From the NCBI GenBank assembly GCA_902610755.1, contig CACLWW010000007.1:1-57459 (forward strand): DNA of 57,459 nucleotides, given 5' to 3'. A program made the translations under genes and the position numbers. Below are positions 52,186-57,459 of this stretch, piece after piece. How positions within the stretch are numbered: the stretch's first letter is position 1; each line of letters begins with the position of its first letter. The notes under the pieces were generated by a model. The model saw nothing but the letters and a program-made list of their open reading frames with translations, was not told where the DNA came from and did not search any database. The stretch is from an uncultured Pelagibacteraceae bacterium (GTDB lineage Bacteria; Pseudomonadota; Alphaproteobacteria; Pelagibacterales; Pelagibacteraceae).

Positions 52186-53046
52186 ATGAAAATAAAGAAG
52201 TTTTCTGCGAAACCTACTGACATTGAAAGCAGGGTAGGAGCAGATCCTGTTGTTTGTTATCCAAATGATACAATAAATAATAATCTTGAAATATTACATG
52301 AAGCTAGAAAACACATCAAACAAGTTGATGAAGTAATTGTACCCCCAAGAGATGCTAAAACTTTTAATGTTAAGTCAGGTAATTTTTTTAGAATAGAAAG
52401 TGTTGAAGGACCACAAGTTGGAGATCTAAATTTATTTCAAGCAGATAATTTAAATGAAAAATTTTACTCTGGAAAAACTAGAGCTCTCTACGGAACACAT
52501 ATTTCAGTTGGAGATAAAATGTTTAGTAGTTTTCCATATTTAAGATCATTAGCTACCATTACTTGGGATACATTAGATTGGTATGGTTATGACAAAGATG
52601 GGGGCTCGGTCCATGATGTTATTGGTACCAGATGTGATCCTTATACGTATAAACTAACATCAAACAACGATTATCATTATTGTTGTCATTCAAACTTAAC
52701 TAGAGCTTTAGTAAAAGAAAAAGATATTAAATTAGATGATGCAGAAAAGATTGTTCACGATGTATTAAATGTATTTATGCTTACTGGCTTTACTAACGAC
52801 ACCAAGCAATATTTTATGAAGTCAAGCCCTGTAAGACCTGGTGATTATTTGGAATTTTTTGCAGAAACAGATCTACTCGGAGCTTTATCTGCTTGCCCAG
52901 GTGGAGATTGCGGATCAGAACATTCATCTGATGTTGCAAAATGTTACCCTTTAAAGGTTTCTATATGGGATGTTGATCAAAAATATCTTAAAGGAATTAA
53001 TCCTTCAACATTATCTAACTACAATAGAAATCATGGCATTAAATAA
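52186..53046 (+). CDS. DUF1989 (urea-carboxylase-associated family) protein
   Basis: A 286-aa protein of the DUF1989 family, recognised by EGPQVGDLNLFQADNLNEKF, IGTRCDPYTYKL, CHSNLTRAL and the Cys/Gly-rich LSACPGGDCG near residue 246-255. From family knowledge, paralogues next to urea carboxylase form carboxyguanidine deaminase. Here no carboxylase or guanidine gene is nearby, so the role is open. It follows cimA with no gap and ends against trmJ, so it is co-transcribed with both. Conserved Cys/His residues suggest a metal site. Confidence 0.85.
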   Translation: MKIKKFSAKPTDIESRVGADPVVCYPNDTINNNLEILHEARKHIKQVDEVIVPPRDAKTFNVKSGNFFRIESVEGPQVGDLNLFQADNLNEKFYSGKTRALYGTHISVGDKMFSSFPYLRSLATITWDTLDWYGYDKDGGSVHDVIGTRCDPYTYKLTSNNDYHYCCHSNLTRALVKEKDIKLDDAEKIVHDVLNVFMLTGFTNDTKQYFMKSSPVRPGDYLEFFAETDLLGALSACPGGDCGSEHSSDVAKCYPLKVSIWDVDQKYLKGINPSTLSNYNRNHGIK

Positions 53047-53760
53047 ATGAACAAAAGTAAAGTTACATTTATTTTACACAAACCTCAGTTATCTGAGAAC
53101 ATTGGCGCGTGTGCAAGAGCAATAAAGAATTTTGATTTCCAAAAGCTCTATCTGATTGATCCAAGACCTATTTTTCCTAATGATAAGATATTAGCGACAT
53201 CCGTTGGAGCGAAAGATATTATAAAAAGAAGTAAAGTATTTAATAATTTAGAAAGCAGCTTAGGAGATATCGATATATTGATCGCTACATCTGCAAGATT
53301 TAGAAACAAAAATGTAAAACATATTAATCTTGAGGGTTTAAAAAAAATAGATTTTAGAAAAAAAATTGGGTTTTTATTTGGTTCAGAAGCATCAGGTTTG
53401 TCAAATAAAGAAGTTAGTTATGCAAATTACACTTTACAAATACCTACAAACATAAATTTTAAATCTTTAAATCTATCCCATAGTCTTATAATTATTGCGC
53501 AATTCATCTCAAGTTTATTAAATTCCAAATCTAGTCAATTTAAAAAGTCAAAAAAGGTAAAGAAAGCATCTAAAAAAGAAATTCAAGCGATGATAAATTT
53601 ATGCCTAAATAATCTAAATGAAATTAATTTTTTTAAACACAAAGAAAAAAAACCTATAATGCTTGAAAATTTAAGAAACATTTTTTATAGAATGGAACTT
53701 TCAGATAAAGAAACACGTATTTTATCAAGTGTATTTGCAAGTTTAGGAAAAAAACGTTGA
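53047..53760 (+). CDS. trmJ: tRNA (cytidine/uridine-2'-O-)-methyltransferase TrmJ-like
   Basis: SPOUT-fold RNA methyltransferase (237 aa). Motif 1, LSENIGACARAIKNF, is near 15-29, motif 2 GFLFGSEASGLSNKEV near 110-125, and motif 3 IPTNINFKSLNLSHSLIIIA near 134-153 supplies the SAM knot. TrmJ modifies position 32 of several tRNAs; closely related members could use other sites. It begins directly after the DUF1989 stop. The rpsD promoter starts at the base right after its stop. Confidence 0.9.
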   Translation: MNKSKVTFILHKPQLSENIGACARAIKNFDFQKLYLIDPRPIFPNDKILATSVGAKDIIKRSKVFNNLESSLGDIDILIATSARFRNKNVKHINLEGLKKIDFRKKIGFLFGSEASGLSNKEVSYANYTLQIPTNINFKSLNLSHSLIIIAQFISSLLNSKSSQFKKSKKVKKASKKEIQAMINLCLNNLNEINFFKHKEKKPIMLENLRNIFYRMELSDKETRILSSVFASLGKKR

Positions 53761-53788
53761 TTGACAAATAAGATGTTAAGTTTATAAC
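53761..53788 (+). promoter_or_regulatory. Strong sigma70-type promoter of rpsD, nearly leaderless
   Basis: TTGACA (53761-53766, perfect), a 16-bp spacer and TATAAC (53783-53788, 5 of 6). Transcription should start near 53795, while the rpsD ATG is at 53801, leaving a leader of about 5 bases with no Shine-Dalgarno. Confidence 0.75.
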
Positions 53789-53800
53789 CCATTTCACCAA

Positions 53801-54418
53801 ATGACAAAAAGATTAAATTCTAAACATAAAATTGATAGAAGACTGAAGGTTAACCTTTGGGGAAGACCAAAAAGCCCTTTCAATAAAAGAGCATACCCTC
53901 CAGGTCAACACGGACAATCTAAAAATGCAAAGCTATCAGACTACGGAACTCAACTTCAAGCTAAGCAAAAATTAAAATCATATTATGGAAACATAAATGA
54001 GCGACAATTCAGAAATGTTTACAGAAAAGCCATTATGAAAAAAGGGGATACTGCAGAAAATTTAATAGGATTACTTGAAAGAAGATTAGACTCAGTTATC
54101 TACAGAGCAAAATTTTCTAGTACAATATTTTCATCAAGACAGTTCATTAATCATGGACATGTAAAAGTGAATGGAAAAAAAGTAAATATTTCAAGCTATC
54201 TTTTAAGCGAAGAAGACACTATCGAAATTAAAGACAAATCAAAACAATTAGCTATCATTGATATAGCGTTAGCTAACAAAGAAAGAGATATTCCTGAATA
54301 TTTGCAAGTAGATGAAAAGAAAAGAACAATTAAATTTGTGAGAACACCAAAATTTGAAGAAGTTCCTTATCCTGTCGTTATGGAGCCGAACTTAGTAATC
54401 GAATATTACTCTAGATAA
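53801..54418 (+). CDS. rpsD: 30S ribosomal protein S4
   Basis: Primary 16S rRNA-binding protein of the small subunit (205 aa). The N-terminus [26 protein letters not shown], and the S4 RNA-binding domain [14 protein letters not shown] with [19 protein letters not shown] at about 92-135 are standard, as is the ending [12 protein letters not shown]. The N-terminal zinc cysteines of some S4 proteins are absent. It stands alone here, outside the alpha operon, with its own strong promoter. The stop lies 2 bp from the convergent grxD stop. Confidence 0.98.
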   Translation: MTKRLNSKHKIDRRLKVNLWGRPKSPFNKRAYPPGQHGQSKNAKLSDYGTQLQAKQKLKSYYGNINERQFRNVYRKAIMKKGDTAENLIGLLERRLDSVIYRAKFSSTIFSSRQFINHGHVKVNGKKVNISSYLLSEEDTIEIKDKSKQLAIIDIALANKERDIPEYLQVDEKKRTIKFVRTPKFEEVPYPVVMEPNLVIEYYSR

Positions 54419-54420
54419 TA

Positions 54421-54753
54421 TTATTTTTTATACCCTATACCTTTTTCGTCAAAAACTTTTTTAAGTTCACCGTTCTCAAACATTTCTTTGATGATATCAC
54501 ATCCACCGATGAATTCTTTTTTTATATAAAGTTGAGGGATCGTTGGCCACTCACTATATATCTTAATACCTTCACGAATTTTTTGATCTTTTAATACGTC
54601 AACACTTTGATATTTAACTTCTAAAATTTTTAAGATGTTAGAGACAGCCATTGAGAAACCACACTGCGGAGCTTCCGGACTACCTTTCATAAATAAGCAA
54701 ACATCGCTGTTGTTTATCGAATTTTCTATCTGTTCTTTAACTTGTTGATCCAT
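54421..54753 (-). CDS. grxD: Monothiol glutaredoxin (Grx4 type)
   Basis: A 110-aa CGFS glutaredoxin. The active site CGFS is at 31-34 within GSPEAPQCGFSMAV, followed by the TIPQLYIKKEFIGGCDI glutathione-binding segment (WPTIPQLY to GGCD). These proteins bind a [2Fe-2S] cluster with glutathione and pass it on or signal iron status, typically with a BolA partner. The gene overlaps bolA by one base, and this pairing directly supports that role. Confidence 0.96.
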   Translation of the reverse strand: MDQQVKEQIENSINNSDVCLFMKGSPEAPQCGFSMAVSNILKILEVKYQSVDVLKDQKIREGIKIYSEWPTIPQLYIKKEFIGGCDIIKEMFENGELKKVFDEKGIGYKK

Positions 54754-54983
54754 TAATTTTCCTTTGTCTTAAGCGCTAGAGCATGAAGTTCGTTTCCCAT
54801 TTTTCCTTTAAGAGCATCATACACCATTTTATGTTGTTGCACTTTATTTTTACCTTTAAATTGAGACGAAGTCACTGTGGCGGAATAGTGGTTCCCATCT
54901 CCAGCTAGATCTTGAATATCAATCAAAGCATCAGGAAATGCTTCCTTAATCATTTTTTCAATTTCTTTTAAATCCATTGCCAT
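54753..54983 (-). CDS. bolA: BolA family protein
   Basis: A 76-aa BolA-like protein. His32 in GNHYSATV and His67 in NELHALALK are the usual candidate ligands for the shared Grx-BolA iron-sulfur cluster. The KVQQHKMVYDALKGKMG segment is the helix-loop typical of the family. It sits between purL (2 bp upstream) and grxD (one-base overlap), an arrangement common in alphaproteobacteria. The start MAMDLKEIE could alternatively be the second Met, two codons later. Confidence 0.94.
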   Translation of the reverse strand: MAMDLKEIEKMIKEAFPDALIDIQDLAGDGNHYSATVTSSQFKGKNKVQQHKMVYDALKGKMGNELHALALKTKEN

Positions 54984-54985
54984 AA

Positions 54986-57175
54986 TTAACTCATGTATTT
55001 ATATAGCCAACCTTTATAAAATTCTGTCACCTTGTCCACTGTAAAAGTTGGCTCATCATTTATGATAATCTCTTTATCTGTTGTTTCTCCCAGTAAATCA
55101 AAATGCACAGAGTTTTTCTTTAAAATACTCTCAACTTTTTTTTGATTATTTTTATCTACCTCAATAATATATCTACCTTGGTCCTCAGAGAAAAAATATT
55201 GATAAATATTTATTAAATCCTTGAACTTATTGAATTTAATTCCCTTACTGCCCGCTATACACATCTTTAAAGCACCAATCATTATTCCACCAAGAGATAC
55301 ATCATGGACTGATAATGCTAACTTTTCTTTAATAAGTTTAAGAATTGTTTCACCATTATTTTTTTCATTAAATAGGTTTATTTCAGGCGGTGGCCCTTTT
55401 CTTTCATCCAAAATTATTTTAGCAAAGACGCTTTGATCTAAACTGCCTTCTGTTTTTCCAATTACTAAAACTAAATTCCCTTTTGATTTAAAACTCATAC
55501 TCATCAAATTTTTATAATCTTTTATTAAACCAACACCACCAATTGTTGGAGTAGGTTTGATACCTTTGTCTTTTGTTTCGTTGTAGAATGACACGTTTCC
55601 TGAAACAACAGGAAAATTTAGATACTTACTTGCCTCATTAATTCCGTCAGTACATTCAACAAATTCCCCCATATTTTCTTTTTTCTCTGGATTTCCAAAG
55701 TTTAAACAATTTGTTATTGCTATAGGTTCAGCTCCAACTGAAACTAAATTTCTCCACGCCTCACAAACTACTTGTTTTCCTCCTGTAAATGGATGCGCAT
55801 AACAATAGGAAGCAGATGAATCAACAGAAGACGCCACTGCTTTTTTGGTACCATGTACTCTTACGACACCTGCATCACCACCAGGTTTTTGAATTGTATC
55901 TCCCATAACAGTGTGATCATATTGTTCCCATATCCATTGTTTAGAACAAATATTTGGATTAGAAATCATTTTTTTTATTACATCGTCAAATTTTAATTTT
56001 TTAAAATCATTATTTGAAAATTTAATCTTTTGAGGAAGTTTAGTTTTTTTCCAAGGTCTATCATACATTGGAGCCTCATTTGCTAAAAATTTAATTGGTA
56101 CATTTGCTACTTTTTCTTTTTCAAAATAAAGTTCAATATTTTTGGAGTTAGTTGTTTTTCCTATTACCGCAAAGTCTAAATTCCATTTATCAAATATTTT
56201 TTTTGCACTATCTTCTTTACCATTTTCTAAAACTATCAACATTCTTTCTTGGCTTTCAGATAACATAATTTCATATGGAGTCATTTTTTCTTCTCTGCAA
56301 GGAACTTTATCTAAATGTAACTCAATTCCCAAATTTCCTTTTGATGCCATTTCAATACTTGAAGAAGTTAAACCTGCTGCACCCATATCTTGTATTGCAA
56401 TAATCGATTTATCAGACATTAATTCTAAGCAAGCTTCTAAAAGAAGTTTTTCAGTAAAAGGATCTCCAACTTGGACGGTAGGTTTTTTTTCTTCAATTTT
56501 GTCATCGAATATTGCTGACGCCATACTTGCTCCATGAATACCATCTCTTCCAGTTTTCGATCCAACATAAATAACTGGTTTGTTTATCCCTGCAGCTTTT
56601 GAGTAAAAAATTTTATTTTTATTTACCAAACCTAAAGTCATTGCATTTACTAAAATATTTCCGTTATAAGATTGATCGAAGCAAGTTTGGCCAGCAATAG
56701 TTGGAACTCCGATACAATTCCCATAGCCTCCAATTCCTTTAACAACCCCTCTTAACAAATTTTTAGTTTTTTTATGTTGTGTTGAGCCAAAATGAATTGA
56801 GTTTAAGTTTGCTATAGGTCTTGCGCCCATTGTAAAAACGTCTCTCATTATCCCACCAACACCTGTTGCGGCACCTTGGTAGGGTTCTATAAACGATGGG
56901 TGGTTATGACTTTCAATTTTAAAAACTATTGCATCGTCATCTCCAATATCAATCACACCAGCATTTTCACCTGGGCCCTGAATTACTTTTTTACCCTTAG
57001 TATTTAATTTCTTTAAATGTAATCTTGAAGATTTATAAGAACAATGTTCATTCCACATTGCTGAAAAAATTCCAAGTTCGGTTAAATTTGGAACACGTTT
57101 TAATAAATCACAAATTTTTTGATATTCATCAGGCTTAAGACCATGTTCTACAGCAATTTGTTCATTAACTTCCAT
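54986..57175 (-). CDS. purL: Phosphoribosylformylglycinamidine synthase subunit PurL
   Basis: Small-type PurL (729 aa), the synthetase subunit of purine biosynthesis step 4, using ammonia from PurQ and ATP to convert FGAR to FGAM. Features are [11 protein letters not shown] near 41-51, [37 protein letters not shown], the [21 protein letters not shown] repeat in the middle, and a second AIR-synthase half with [15 protein letters not shown] near 650. It starts overlapping the purQ stop by one base. Together with purQ and purS elsewhere it makes the three-subunit complex. Confidence 0.97.
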   Translation of the reverse strand: MEVNEQIAVEHGLKPDEYQKICDLLKRVPNLTELGIFSAMWNEHCSYKSSRLHLKKLNTKGKKVIQGPGENAGVIDIGDDDAIVFKIESHNHPSFIEPYQGAATGVGGIMRDVFTMGARPIANLNSIHFGSTQHKKTKNLLRGVVKGIGGYGNCIGVPTIAGQTCFDQSYNGNILVNAMTLGLVNKNKIFYSKAAGINKPVIYVGSKTGRDGIHGASMASAIFDDKIEEKKPTVQVGDPFTEKLLLEACLELMSDKSIIAIQDMGAAGLTSSSIEMASKGNLGIELHLDKVPCREEKMTPYEIMLSESQERMLIVLENGKEDSAKKIFDKWNLDFAVIGKTTNSKNIELYFEKEKVANVPIKFLANEAPMYDRPWKKTKLPQKIKFSNNDFKKLKFDDVIKKMISNPNICSKQWIWEQYDHTVMGDTIQKPGGDAGVVRVHGTKKAVASSVDSSASYCYAHPFTGGKQVVCEAWRNLVSVGAEPIAITNCLNFGNPEKKENMGEFVECTDGINEASKYLNFPVVSGNVSFYNETKDKGIKPTPTIGGVGLIKDYKNLMSMSFKSKGNLVLVIGKTEGSLDQSVFAKIILDERKGPPPEINLFNEKNNGETILKLIKEKLALSVHDVSLGGIMIGALKMCIAGSKGIKFNKFKDLINIYQYFFSEDQGRYIIEVDKNNQKKVESILKKNSVHFDLLGETTDKEIIINDEPTFTVDKVTEFYKGWLYKYMS

Positions 57176-57459
57176 TATTTCAAATTTCTAATTAAATTTT
57201 CAAAAAATTTTGAACCGTCTTCACCGGACAAATATTTATCTATCATTCTTTCAGGATGAGGCATCATTCCTAAAATATTTTTCTTTTCATTAAATATTCC
57301 TGCAATATTTTTTATTGCACCATTTGGATTTGACATATCATCTATTTTTCCATCAGAGCTACAATAGTAAGCTGCAATTTGGTTGTTATCCTCTAATGAC
57401 TTTAATTCGTCTTCGCTACAAAAATAGTTACCTTCATTATGAGCTATATGAAGTTCTAA
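57175..57459 (-). CDS. purQ: Phosphoribosylformylglycinamidine synthase glutaminase subunit PurQ, partial
   Basis: The C-terminal 94 residues of PurQ are in the window; the N-terminus lies beyond 57459. Visible are [30 protein letters not shown] and [10 protein letters not shown], where the His and Glu of PHPE complete the class I glutaminase triad. The protein ends [14 protein letters not shown] with TAA, overlapping the purL ATG by one base (TAATG). The Cys nucleophile is outside the window. It supplies ammonia to PurL. Confidence 0.93.
   Translation of the reverse strand, partial: LELHIAHNEGNYFCSEDELKSLEDNNQIAAYYCSSDGKIDDMSNPNGAIKNIAGIFNEKKNILGMMPHPERMIDKYLSGEDGSKFFENLIRNLK

Noticed and set aside
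56142..56537. A 131-aa plus-strand frame inside purL
   Set aside because: PurL motifs are intact on the opposite strand throughout, so this is a shadow frame.

Overview
The window is about 57 kb of very AT-rich, extremely gene-dense DNA. It is most consistent with a streamlined marine alphaproteobacterium of the SAR11 clade (Pelagibacterales). This rests on lysine- and asparagine-rich proteins, gaps of a few bases or overlapping starts and stops almost everywhere, many uptake systems for small organic compounds, and typical alphaproteobacterial neighbours such as purQ-purL-bolA-grxD. The longest stretch without a gene is 263 bp (13652-13914). No CRISPR array, insertion sequence, prophage or rRNA was seen. 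The taxon is inferred from style and gene content; it was not tested by alignment.

Layout. 1-4342: omega-aminotransferase (5' end cut off), alanine dehydrogenase and a DMGDH/sarcosine-dehydrogenase-like FAD-GcvT fusion, read as a catabolic operon for an amine or methylated amine. 4433-6669: a 62-aa membrane protein, an unidentified protein with two winged-helix-like domains, a BASS-family transporter and a CAT-anticodon tRNA. 6675-10708: dTDP-rhamnose genes rfbBACD and a divergent GT2 glycosyltransferase. 10705-17447: adenine phosphoribosyltransferase, a cysteine-bearing unknown, MTA phosphorylase, an outer-membrane protein, a lipoprotein, MTR-1-P isomerase, a small membrane protein, a class II aldolase and a fused AdoMet decarboxylase/spermidine synthase. 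17504-19762: a basic-amino-acid-type ABC importer without its ATPase. 19759-22187: DUF6165, GT9 and GT4 surface-polysaccharide genes. 22187-28932: housekeeping and small-metabolism genes, including gamma carbonic anhydrase, rpoZ, cmk and a CaiB/BaiF CoA-transferase. 29025-35042: a DctPQM TRAP importer, dusA, two tandem TauE/SafE proteins and DoxX. 35045-39584: phosphohexomutase divergent from nrdAB. 40214-43736: methylcitrate cycle prpDBC. 43771-46966: gph, a GlmU acetyltransferase domain without its uridylyltransferase, and glmS. 47026-54418: DAHP synthase, nadE, cysS, cimA, a DUF1989 protein, a TrmJ-like methyltransferase and rpsD. 54421-57459: grxD, bolA, purL and partial purQ.

The most interesting assembly is 10705-17447. 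It combines polyamine synthesis, which releases 5'-methylthioadenosine (MTA), with enzymes that would split MTA into adenine (re-used by Apt) and methylthioribose-1-P, isomerise that, and cleave it with a class II aldolase. That is the logic of the DHAP shunt rather than of the full methionine salvage pathway, whose later enzymes are not seen here. An uncharacterised protein is translationally coupled to the MTA phosphorylase, and a small membrane protein sits between the isomerase and the aldolase.

Regulation visible in the sequence includes two NrdR-like boxes 31 bp apart before nrdA, intercistronic hairpins after both solute-binding-protein genes, near-leaderless promoters at rpsD and rpoZ, and four convergent gene pairs whose stop codons share one 4-base sequence.
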